The position numbers were made by a program, and so were the translations under genes. Of a stretch of DNA of 64,000 nt, positions 45,493 to 56,140 are shown piece after piece (position 1 is the stretch's first letter; each line of letters starts with the position of its first letter). The notes under the pieces are model-generated. The model was not told the origin of the DNA and ran no database searches. It saw only the letters and a program-made list of their open reading frames with translations. This DNA is from Adiantum capillus-veneris (taxonomy: Eukaryota; Streptophyta; Polypodiopsida; Polypodiales; Pteridaceae), in the NCBI GenBank assembly GCA_014529385.2, contig CM043966.1:36248739-36312738 (forward strand). Reading direction: 5' to 3'.

Positions 45493-45897
45493 TTGGTATC
45501 AGAGCATTTGGTTTCTCTTTTCTTGCTTAAGAAGAGAGGTAGCCTATAAATGGTTGATGTTGTTAATTATATTAGGTAAGTGGAACTGGGATCTAATATC
45601 GGTTTTGTTGAGCCCACTATGTGGGGGATGGTGCACACCTCGGGAGCTTTGGACTTATTAATGGAGTCTTTTTAGACTTGCCTACGACTTTACCATTATT
45701 GAGCCATAAGAAGTCCGAAAGGAGATAGCCCTTGGCAACTCTGCTATGTTAGACCTACTCCTCTACTCTCTATAATTAACCACTTCGAGCCGTGGGTATA
45801 GATACTTAAGAGACGATTTTCAAAGGCTAAGAGGAGTGGCAACTAAGGTTTTGAATTGCCAAAGCATACACTAAGTACATACATAAATTTTGTTAAC
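45493..45897 (+). other. PBS and leader of Gypsy A2
   Basis: TGGTATCAGAGC at 45494-45505 is a perfect initiator tRNA-Met-type PBS. The ~390 bp leader aligns with the two halves flanking Copia-2 in A1. CCAAA at 45859-45863 is the unoccupied insertion site. Confidence 0.85.
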
Positions 45898-47162
45898 ATG
45901 ACTGACAATAATCAAGAGAGTAGAATGAACATTGATAGCTTTGATTTTGCACATGAAGGTGCTAATGATGATGCTCCCATGTTTGTGAATTATCTCGTTA
46001 CTAGGTTGCAGCAAGCTATGGGCAACCCTGCTTTGCAAGCCGAAGTTACTCAACAACTTCGTGCTTATGGAATTTCCCTTCCTCTCCAAGAGGAGAGAGA
46101 GCTTAGGAGGCCTCTTGAAGAGACCCCCAAAAGAAGACTCTCTCCCATTCGAGAGGAGGAATCCAAAGAGCAAGAAAGCAATGAAAGTTTAAGTTCCTCT
46201 GAAGATGTGGTTCCACGAAGACGGCGGTCTAGACGATCGCCCACTCCTCCCAAGAGGAAAAGATCAAAAAATAGTCCTTCTCCTCATCACTCTGAAAGGC
46301 AAGAGAGGAAACAAAGGAAGAAAAGGGCTAGGAAGAGGTCACCCTCTTCTCCTTCTTCTTCACCTTCCTCCTCTTCCGACGAAAGTTATGGCTATTCTCC
46401 TAAAGAATACAAGAGGGGAGGACATCGCAAATCATTTCCTGCATGGCAAAGGTCACAAAAGCTAAAGAAGTTCAAGCAGGGAGGAAAGAGTATCTCTTTT
46501 CTCGCCTATGATGGCACCTTCGGTGCTACCGACAAAGTGTTGGCCTTCATCCAGCAATTTGATGCGGCCTTTGGAGATGAGGGCTTCACATAGTCCTCTA
46601 AGCTACGCCATGTAGCTATGCACTTCCAAAAATCAGCTCGTCAATGGTGGGCTAGCCTTCGTGGAAATGGTGAAGCCCCAAAGACATGGAAAACTCTACG
46701 AGTTTCCATCATGAAGCAATTCCTTGCAAGCGATGCAAAGGACAAAGTGCTTACCGAATGGTGCAGCTTGAAGCTCCTCTCCCATGAGTCTATCCACAAA
46801 TATGTAGACAAGTTTTGGGATTTACATCTCAAGGCTACTGTCTTTCAAAAGATAGACTTTGCCGAGCAAAGGCAACAATTTTGTGTGGGATTACCTGAAG
46901 AGATGGCCGAATACATCAACTCTCAACGGCCTGGTACTATTAGCGAAGTAATCCATCACACCATGGTTGCTTCACGCATCAATTTCCATCAAGGGGCTAG
47001 ACGTAATGTCAAGCCCATGGAAAACAAAGACAAAAATGATGCAAAGGGGAAAACGAATGTTCAAAATACTTCCCAAGTCAATTCCAACAACAACAACAAT
47101 CGGTCCAAGGAGAAGGGAGTTTACAAAGGTAAAAACAAACTCTCTCCTGAAGAGCTTGAAGC
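45898..47162 (+). pseudogene. Gypsy A2 gag with one amber stop
   Basis: From ATG 45898 (MTDNNQESRMNIDSFDF). The order is an N-terminal region with LVTRLQQAMG, an acidic/basic linker (LSPIREEESKEQESNES), an Arg/Ser block around 46210-46400 (RRRRSRRSPTPPKRKRS, RKRARKRSPSSPSSS), a YDGTFGATDKVLAFIQQFDAAFGDEGF block, then the capsid-like gag domain (ARQWWASLRG, KLLSHESIHKYVDKFWDL) and an Asn-rich tail. One TAG (46591-46593) interrupts it where relatives read GAG (Glu), so it is a single substitution. Both parts are in the same phase. Confidence 0.88.
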
Positions 47163-48520
47163 CAACTGGTTTTTGCCAACTGGTTGAGAGCAAGCTCATG
47201 GGCCAACTTGAGACATATACATACACCACTTATGGGCTGATCTTGATGGCAATTTTGCGAGGTTTAGGATGTGTGCATATCAGCCATGTACATATGCTTT
47301 GAGCAATTCTGTACAACACATAAAACCAATCATCATCTCATTCCGACCTACCCATAACACCAATAACCTGGAGTCGCTATAGACACAACCAAACTATACA
47401 AGACTGCCATAAATTCATCAAAAAGCAGTAATCGGACCTCGCCATAACACTAGTAATCGAAGAGTCGCCATAGACACAACTGGACCTTGCCATAAACACA
47501 AAAAATAACTTCACAAGACCGCCATAAACTCAACAGAAAGTAATAATCAAACCTTGCCCATAAACATCTCAAAAAGCATGACCATAAAAATTGAGCGGGC
47601 CATTTGTGTTACATGATCAACTATAGGAAACTCGAAATGGATTGCAACCATAAGCCATACATACTCAAAATGGATTGCAACCATAAGCCATATATACATA
47701 TATACAAGCTTGCACAAAGGTTGTTGGATCGATGCAAGCAAAACCACTGAAGCTGGGATTGTCGTCAGGAAATAGACGTTGGACTAGATGTATGCCCAAA
47801 AATGGACGGGGAATTCGGGGTTTGAGCTAAAGCATAAAACTCTGATGGAAACAACCCTCTTGCTGAAAACACTCCTACACATAAAATCCCATGATGGACC
47901 AAATATATGGCCGCTGCATACATAAACATTGGCCACTCTCCACATACATCTAACTAAACCCAGATGTGGAAATAAACCTGCAAACATAAACAAACATGGC
48001 CACTGGCCCCACATTTAACTGAAACCGGACGTAGAAATAAACTTGGAAAAATAAATAAACCTAGATATAGCTATAAACCTGCGTGCATACATAAACATGG
48101 CCACTTCCCACGTACATCTAGCTAAACCCGAACATAGCCCTGAACGTGCACATAGCCATAAACGTAGACAAAACATGGATCTCAGACGTAATCATAAACA
48201 AGCCCACATAAAACATGGTCACCAGCCAGATATTTACTTTCTTTTGAACATTGCACCAGAATGTCAACATCGACCTGAGGAGATAGACCATAAATATGGA
48301 ACATAATATTGCACCACAAAACTTGACATACATACTTTAGTCGACACAAACACTAGACATTGCACGATGGCTGATACAAAACCATTGTGCGTAGGCTGAG
48401 AAAAAACTCGCCCTAAACCCGGTCATACATAAAGTGTCATGCACTAAAGGCTGTTACAAAACGGGCCATAGACCTGGATCCCTTAAGCGCAAAATGCAAT
48501 GCATAAAATCAGCAATAATA
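47163..48520. repeat. Degenerate tandem-repeat region
   Basis: Three patches: ~90-116 bp degenerate units at ~47350-47570 (words GTCGCCATAGACACAAC, CAGTAATCGGACC, GCCATAAAC); a 33-bp near-perfect duplication at ~47635-47695 (ATGGATTGCAACCATAAGCCATA); and repeats at ~47925-48180 built on CATAAACATGGCCACT and CATCTAACTAAACCC. No coding content. Confidence 0.75.
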
Positions 48521-48522
48521 TC

Positions 48523-48524
<2 letters not shown>

Positions 48525-48561
<37 letters not shown>

Positions 48562-48577
48562 CCACCACCACCACCAC
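48525..48577. repeat. (C)35 followed by (ACC)n
   Basis: Thirty-five consecutive C, then about six ACC units. Length should be treated with caution, since homopolymers are error-prone. Confidence 0.93.
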
Positions 48578-50160
48578 ATCTAAGCACCAACTATGGAGGC
48601 TTTGCCTCAATGCCATCACACAATCGTGTATGAACCATGTCTTCTTCACCTGCACAACATCGACAAACACAAGAGAATTGAAGGAAATTAGAAATGAGAT
48701 GACTATTTAAATGCATTTGGTCGAAGCCAGCACTTGACACACACACTAGCATACCCAGATTTTTCTCTTCTTCTACAAGCAAGACTGAATTATGTAGCGA
48801 ATGGCAGCCATGACATAAAACCCACAGTCAATTGCATTTGGTTGAATTGGGCCCTGCAACATCAAACCAATAACATGACTGACATGTCCTAAATTTTCCA
48901 AGCATGAGAGGGCACAAAGATACATACTTTCAACACTTTTAACTCAAATTCGGTGGGAGGCTCGAGCAATGCATGTTGGACATTATGATCTTTTACTCCT
49001 TGGGCCATCGCCTCCATAGCACTACATTCATAACAAGCAAGATAAAAAGTTATTGCTAGCCATATCAACTTGTTCCATATACCGACCTCCCCAAGCCGTG
49101 ATGAACAAACTCAACCCATGTACTTGTGCAAAACAGGAACCATATACATCATGGTCGTGCACCCAAGTGGGTCATAGTAGAGAAGGTGGTTCTTTCTCCC
49201 ATGTAGCCTTGCAATCTTTGCATGTGTGGCAAGATACATAACACAACATGTCCAATGCTCCCTGATGCAAATAGAGACAACATAAGCATGTCAATGAGAA
49301 GCCACAATGTAGCATACCTAGCAATCCTTTGTCCTCTCCCTACAAACCACCTAAAAATGATTGGAAAAATGTAAGCACGCATTCACCAAAGTCCCTCTCC
49401 CCAAAGAAGTTATGTAACACACGCATGGAATCTTGCTTGCCCATAGTAGCATCCACGACAGAAAACCACATAGAGTCCACAAGCATGACTTGCATGAGGA
49501 CATCTAAGCCTAGACTCCATTCACCTGTAAAAATATGTATGTGAAGCACATTGCTGCTCACCACAATGCATACCAACTCAATAACAAAAACATGGTGGTG
49601 ATTACATTGCAAATAGATTCATTGTGCGTGTGGATGCTTTATTCGATAAGATGAAGCGTAGAGCTTGATCATCAATGTCCACTCGTTGGCCAAAGCGAAG
49701 AGAGCTAAGTGACATTGGCACATGTGAAGAGAATCTACATCCAACATGCCGCAATCATGAACATAGTGAGTATCAGACAATTAGAAAACTGTGAACATAG
49801 GGATGGTTGATAAAAGTCACCAGTACAGGGCCCAATTATTACATGTTGGAGTGGCAAGACTGATTTCATGGCCTATTTTTTCAACTGTCAGCTGGTTATT
49901 ACCGACATAAAATAGGAGAGCCGACAAAGAGTTATCCTCGAGGGAGCCTATATCAATAGCTTGCTCTCATGTATTCCCTCTTTGAACTGGAAGCTTTTTC
50001 TTTGTTGGAGTTTCAAGCAATGTAGGGTAGAAAGGAATGCACATTTATTAGAACATATTAGCTTGCAGGAGTCTTTTTCACTGTTCTCAACACCTAAACA
50101 AAATTACTTATGCACAATAAAGCAAAAGTTACAAATCCTAGACACATACATCCTCATCAA
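48578..50160. other. Spacer, possible decayed minus-strand coding material
   Basis: The minus strand has open stretches, for example 49340-49612, which read like eroded protein (VDSMWFSVVDATMGKQDSM, then HNFFGERDFGEC). They match no family I can name. Nothing firm. Confidence 0.3.
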
Positions 50161-50162
50161 GC

Positions 50163-50722
50163 TTAAGATTGCTTAATGTCTTTGCAAGCCCCTGGGTCCT
50201 CTTCTCTCTTGTCTTCATAATTCTCATTGCCATCCTCTCCTTCGGGAGCATACTGGAAAGGGTCCTCATTGTCAGTGTCCTCGGAGGCTGTCTCAAGCCA
50301 AGGAGGAATATCATGCACCCTCTTCTATGAATGGACATAGCATGGTAGTTAGAGAATTAGTAGAAATGGATTAATCAAACATGGTGTGCAAACATAATAT
50401 TAAAATTGATGAGAAAAAAATCAAATTAGACAAATCGAAAACTTACATGTGCGTTGTAACCTTCATCAATGCGCTTTTGAATTTTGGCCAGCCAAAGAGC
50501 CTTGGCTTCCATGTGATCTTGCATCTTCCCAACCACAAATTCCTCAATAAAAGTGGTCTTTGACATGTGCTTACACTGATTTTTGAGGTCCTTCCATACC
50601 GGGTGAGCTCGTATGCGCATGATGTGCTGATACCTCTTACAGTTTTGCCTAAACTTCCTATCCTTATCGCCAAATCTTTTTAAATCTGCTTGATGCCAAG
50701 CTTTCACTTCAGGATTAGGCAT
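50163..50722 (-). CDS. Unrecognised gene segment, two candidate exons
   Basis: Exon a covers 50722-50448 (starting MPNPEVKAWHQADLKRF, basic, Lys/Arg/His-rich, with MRIRAHPVWKDL and EFVVGKMQDHMEAKALWL). It is followed by a consensus donor CAT|GTAAGT, a 123-bp AT/T-rich intron (50447-50325) and acceptor TTCATAG|AAG. Exon b, 50324-50163, ends in TAA and encodes a strongly acidic tail (RVHDIPPWLETASEDTDNEDP). Both exons are phase 0. The upstream limit is unclear: minus-strand frames to ~50900 look protein-like (VYLEVELPDGWLARQC, LKSTLEVDPSTKKLREEQ) but are separated by stops or shifts. It could be a decayed transposon gene or a lineage-specific gene. Function unknown. Confidence 0.45.
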
Positions 50723-51460
50723 GAGGTTTGTTCTTCTCTCAGCTTCTTTGTAGAGGGGTCAACCTCCAGGGTGCTTTTCAATCTATGAAGGCCGATCACT
50801 TTGGGCAATCCGCACTTGCACGGCATTGGCGTGCTAGCCAACCATCAGGGAGCTCAACCTCTAGATAGACTTTCGGATCTTGGATGCTGGCTACTTCTTC
50901 TTGCTTTGCAAGATCCTCAAATGCCTCCTTTGCTTCTCCCTTTGCTTAGAATGGCGTGGCCAAGCTCATGCAGAACCCCATGGTCGAGCCCATCCACGCT
51001 GACCGAAAACATGCATGGAACCACACACAAAAGTTTGCAAGCATCCCAACCTTTAACAAAAAATGGAAGAAGCTCACCTTCGATGCTTGAATGCCAGCTT
51101 GTCCGCTCGGGCCTCAAACAATGCCGAGCTTCAGCGATGATTGGACACCAATTTGTTGCATATAACTCGTGTAATCTTCTGTAAGGCCCTTCTCCCTCCC
51201 AAATCCTCGTATCCCCTCCCCTCACGGGCTCGCCATGCAACCAACCAATAGTCGTCACGCGTCCCTTGGTCCAAGTTTTGAATTTGGCCAGCGTGCCCAG
51301 CCCCCCCGTTCCAGGTTTAGTTTTTAATGGTATCGCTGGCCCATATGCCCTCGATAAGCCTCCATCCAATTCCCCACCCTTGATCCCCTTACCCCCCTTC
51401 CTTAAATGCCATGTGTTATGTAGTCCTGAGGGGTCCCAAAGTGTCTTGCTAATCATTCAC
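50723..51460 (-). pseudogene. Possible upstream exons of the unrecognised segment
   Basis: A 179-residue minus-strand frame (51456-50917, reading LHELYATNWCPIIAEARHCL in the middle) and shifted frames nearer 50900-50760 look partly coding. A donor-like GCATCGAAG|GTGAGC lies inside. No consistent gene model and no known domain. Confidence 0.25.
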
Positions 51461-52190
51461 TAATGCTGCCTAGTTGTATCTAATTTATACATTAAATTTC
51501 AATGGGTTGTAGCTATAACTTATTCACAGTGAATGAAATTCACCGATTTGACTTGACACATCACATGATTCATTGTATGTGTTTCTATAGTCCAACCCTT
51601 TGCATTAATAGAGTTAGTCGATTTTTCATGTAAAATTCCAAGAATTGCCCTAGCGATAAAAGCAAGAGGCATTAAGTACGCATGCTAGTGGGACATGTGG
51701 TGGGTGTAATCTTGTAGAACCAACTCATCAAATTGCACCCAAAAATAAAAATAAAATATCCAAGAGTTTATTGGTTTTATCAGAGGGTCGGCAAAGCACA
51801 CGCCCGCGTGAACAATTGGCATCTTAATAAGGATAAATTGTATTGACTATAAGCTTTCTCTACAAACTGACCCACACCTTCTACCCCTGCACCCCCTCTC
51901 CTGTTCCAACACCCATAACTTCCCATGCAAGACGGGTTGAGGCAAGGAATGGGGCGATAGAGAGAGCATGCAAGACTATGGACGAGAGCCCTACAAAGGA
52001 AGGGCTTGACTCTCGTTGGGCAAGACCTGTGGCAGCGAATGGTGCAACAAGACAAAGAAAAATAGATGCTCAAAAATCTCTCTTAAAGAGAGCACACATA
52101 TTGCTCAAACTATGCAAGGATTTGATTAAAATCTAATTAAATCATATGAAAATGCTAACAAGGCATTTGGAGATAGGCGTTGGCACTATC

Positions 52191-52193
<3 letters not shown>
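51461..52193. other. Spacer, nothing recognised
   Basis: AT-rich to 51780, then mixed composition. No domain or repeat partner seen. Confidence 0.4.
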
Positions 52194-52269
<76 letters not shown>

Positions 52270-52293
52270 AGAAGAAGAAGAAGAAGAAGAAGA
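52194..52293. repeat. (GA)n(GAA)n microsatellite
   Basis: About 70 nt of AG repeats pass into AAG repeats of ~29 nt. Confidence 0.98.
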
Positions 52294-54370
52294 GACACCA
52301 TAGATTAAAGAGAAGAAGAATAAAACATACCTTCAAAATTTGGAGGCTGCTCCGTTACACATGGGCTGAAACTCCCTTGGGATACACCCTCCCTTTCTAC
52401 AGAAAAGCAATGCCAACAAATACGCTACAATTGATATAAGTTTATTGAAAGTGATGGAACCTTGCCAAGAAGGTAAGTAGCAACCCTGTTGAATGCGTGT
52501 ACCAAAATGTTTGCTATGTGGAGTGAACCTTTTCGAATCCAAAACCCAAAATGAGGCAATCCTTGTCAATTTCAAAGTCTAAGAGTAGACAAATATCTTC
52601 TTGGCATTTGACCCTCACAAATGGAGCGAGATTCATCATCGCTCTGAATCCTCCCACGAACTTGCGGGGAGTACTCACATGCAACAATCTATTTGGAAAC
52701 AACATATGAGCTTGCTTGCAGAACCATCTTCTCTTTGAAGATGCACTCGTTTCTTGTCAAGCATACACAATGGCATTGTGCAGTGTAAAATTTGTCTTTG
52801 TAGATTGCAACCAACAAAGATACAATTGTGAGGAGCTTTTGTTGGGGTCACCATCTACCATGTACTTGCGTGAAATTGCAAATGTTGTGCAAAAAATGCC
52901 AATCTTTGTTTGGAAAACTTGTAACGTACATAGATTCATGAGAAACATATGCTTGAAAGCATCTGGATGTGAATTTTGAAATGAAGAAGGATTTATGGGA
53001 CCCATAAGCATTATTGACAAAATATTCCTATTGTTAATTACCACATCCTCTATTAATGTGTGAAAAATTTGATGTTAAACAACACATTGCATACTAATTA
53101 ACAGCCTTGAACACAAAAAAATGAGCTCCACATGCACATATAAACAAGAGAGCGCTACCGAATGGGTGTAGAAGACGAAAATGATCTTGTGCATTTGTTC
53201 GAACATGGTTACAATTCAATTTCAAAGGGTTTGCTATTATTGCCTATGCTTTGGAATTTTCACCATGGATATCTTGATACACTCCTCCTTACATGGATTT
53301 GCTGTCTCTCATTGGAGGTTGCAAAAAACTGCATGCAATGATTGAGTTAAACCACAAAATAAGAAATTCAAGTAGGAAACCACATTGACACACACATCCC
53401 TTGCATGCATTTTAGGAAATAAAGATTTGCCTTGGAGAACTTCTGCATGTGCAACATTAAGGAACACATCATGATAACGAGCTTCACTACCATTGATGTG
53501 TGCCTATTGTTTGATTGTTACATAATTGTACCCTTGTTTGATTGCTTATCTTTGCCATACAAGCATGCAAGAAACAATTGTTGCAAAATTTATAGTCAAT
53601 GGAGATTGTCATATAAAACACAAACATCACTTGATGGAGAAAACATGGGCCACTTAAGAAAGAAAGAGATGCAAATAGACATCATCACTAGTGCCTCCCT
53701 TTGCACTACCTTGGCTGCAAGTTTTGAAATATTTTTAATTGCTTCAAATCCTTAAAATGTGTGCACAATTGAAATCAATGCTATGTTTCATTGTTCAGGA
53801 AAACATCGACTCTTTGCCAAGAAGAAGTCTAAATATGAGAAATTATGTACTATATATTTTTGAGCTTTTGTGACTCTCTATCATGTGGTTGCCAGTCATA
53901 GGATGAAGAACTTCCCAAGTTGCAACCTTGTTTGATGACATAGATAGATAGATAGATACAAGACCCCCGCCCCCCCCACCGTTGTTTATATTATTTGTGA
54001 ATAATGCTTCAAATTTTTTAATCCTTGCGGGACATCCCACTTAGCTCATCTTGGGATCTCCCAAGTGGTTTTTTTTCTGTGTGGATATCAATGTGAATTG
54101 GAGTTAAAATGGGTGATAACCTGAGTGGCAGCTAGCTTTATTGTGAAATAGATATGTGGTCATCTATGGTCTCGAGCTCCTTAAAATCTTGGTCCTCACT
54201 AGTTACCTTAACTTGTTGATGTACCTCTTTCAAGGGTGCTAGCTATGTGGTATACATTCTACGGTTCACTTTTGATTGAACTATCTTGTTCTCATGCATA
54301 GCTATTGTGATTTCATTTTGAATCTCATAGTGCTGTAATTCTTCTTGACTTAGTCTCTTTTCCATGTTTT
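52294..54370. other. Spacer, nothing recognised
   Basis: No reliable coding signal. A minus-strand frame at 52705-52514 (VRVKCQEDICLLLDFEI) looks protein-like but isolated. A short (GATA)n lies at ~53941-53957. Confidence 0.4.
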
Positions 54371-55612
54371 TGGATTGGAGTCATTGGCTTCCATTATTGA
54401 CTACATTTTGGAGGGAGAGTTTCCACAACACTTCACAAAGGCTCAGAAGAGGAGGCTCATAAAGAAGGTAAGCATCGATCATTTTCTAGAAGGCTCCCTC
54501 TATCAAAGAGGAAAATATTAGGTGTGTAGAAGAGTACCAACAATGGAGGAAATTCCAGCCATTCTAAAAGGTTTGCATGAGGAAGCATGTGGTGGTCATT
54601 TTGCCCAAGAGTTAACAATGAATTTTTTTTGCTTACGGGGTATGTTTGGCCAAGCTTGTATGTTGATGTTCAACATTGGTGTAAAAGCTGTCACAATTGT
54701 CACAGGTTAATGGAAATAGAAGGTTCGTACATGGACCAAGGCAAATCATGCTTGCAAATGGACCCTTCAAAAAATGGGGCATTGATGCTATAGGTCCACT
54801 ACCTAGAACAAAAAAATGGTAAACTCCACATCCTAGTGGCAGTAGACTATATGACTAGGTGGGTGGAAGCACAAAGTGTGGCACAAGTAAATGAGAGGAC
54901 AGAGAGCAAATTGGTCTACACTCTCATTTGTTGCAAATTTGGCACACCTTTGGAGATTGTTTCTGATAATGGTCCACGGTTTAGGGAGGATTTTCTCATA
55001 GAATTTTGTGAAGAACTTCACATTCTACATCATCACAACACACCCTACTATCCACAGTCAAATGGTTTGGTAGAGAAAGCTAATGGCGTAATTGCAAGCA
55101 TCATCAGAAAGATGATGAAAAACAAGACAAAATTGTGGGATGACTTCTTGGATGGGGCATTGTGGGCATATTGAACCACATACAGGGAGGCTACATAGTT
55201 CACGCCTTTTCACTTGGTCTATGGTCAAGAGGTCTTGCAACCTATCGAGTCAACATCCCAACAATGTGGCTTCATGGCAAAGAGGCACAAGATGATTAAG
55301 AAGCATGAATGGATCAATTTATTACATTAGTGGAGCTTGAGTGGAAGGGAGAAGCAGCTTATGAGTGATACAAGAGGAAAGCTGCATAAACAAAAGAGAA
55401 GCTTGACAAGGGATAAAGGCATCAAGGAAGGAGATCTTGTGCTAAGGTATGCCAATCAACTTGATAATCATTTTGATGCCAAGTTTGAAACTAGATGGCA
55501 GGGACCATATATAGTCAAGAAGGCTTTCAATTCAAGTTGCTACCAGCTCATGAACCTTAATGGTAAAGAGCACTCCAAGAAGGTAAATAGGTATCGATTA
55601 AAGGGGGGTTAA
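54371..55612 (+). pseudogene. Gypsy-B integrase
   Basis: Opens with the RNase H-integrase link (DYILEGEFPQHF, SLYQRGKY). Next come the HHCC zinc domain (LHEEACGGHF and CKSCHNCHRL), the core with the first Asp in VAVDYMTRWVEA near 54845, the second Asp in IVSDNGPRF near 54965 and Glu in NGLVEKANGVI near 55075, then LWDDFLDGALWAY. The C-terminal domain ends GDLVLRYAN, RWQGPYIVKKAF and NRYRLKGG. No chromodomain follows. Lesions: a compensating pair of frameshifts around 54775-54825 and stops near 54520, 55172, 55198 and 55330. Confidence 0.85.
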
Positions 55613-55808
55613 ATCCCTATTTGAGTCGCTTTCTACTAAACGATCTACCAAAGAATTGTCAAAGAGATACTATCTCATGTAAGTTTTGCAGTATGATGCA
55701 TGTGTGTGATTCGAGCCAAATGACAAAGAGATACAAAATGAAAATCTTGTCAAGATACCAAATATCACAGAGGACTTAGAACCACATTCTTTGGGAAAGA
55801 TGCTTCTT

Positions 55809-55848
55809 GATGGTACATGAATGTACCATCATCTTGGGGGAGGGCTAA
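55809..55848 (+). other. Palindrome and polypurine tract of Gypsy-B
   Basis: A perfect inverted repeat GATGGTACAT / ATGTACCATC with a 2-nt centre (55809-55830) precedes CTTGGGGGAGGGCTAA, the purine-rich plus-strand primer site directly before the 3' LTR. Confidence 0.6.
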
Positions 55849-56140
55849 TGATAGCCGTTTTTTGGCCATCTGTATTTTCCATAGTGAGCTACCTCACTCT
55901 ACCAAAGTCACCTAAACAGTGTGACTATCCTCACCTTTTCACTCTACATAGGTGTCCAGTGAGTTAGGGGACTTTTTACATATCTTCTTAAAAACCCTCA
56001 GCTAGCTGCTCACTGGGCTAGTTGAGCCAAAAAATATAAAAATAGAAAATAGAATTATATTGTGGCCTATTTATGTGTAAATATTTCATTGTATATAGGG
56101 CCTAAATATGTAACATATTTATCATAATTATTTGAATATT
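55849..56140 (+). repeat. 3' LTR of Gypsy-B, partial or complete
   Basis: Starts TGATAGCCGTTTTTTGGCC right after the polypurine tract. The end is undefined because Gypsy A3 starts at 56141. Confidence 0.65.

Larger units (their letters stand above)
43948..47162 (+). mobile_element. Gypsy-A copy A2, LTR plus gag only
   Basis: LTR 43948-45492, PBS, leader 45505-45897, gag 45898-47162. Alignment with copy A1 stops after the codons for LSPEELEA, just before the zinc knuckle. Protease, pol and the 3' LTR are missing. It preserves the undisturbed leader that documents the Copia-2 insertion site in A1. Confidence 0.88.
54371..56140 (+). mobile_element. Gypsy-B, 3' part: integrase, PPT and start of LTR
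   Basis: Integrase as the last pol domain identifies Gypsy/Ty3. The 5' LTR, gag, protease and RT core were not found to the left. The 3' LTR begins at 55849 and is cut or ended at 56140 by the Gypsy A3 LTR. Confidence 0.82.
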
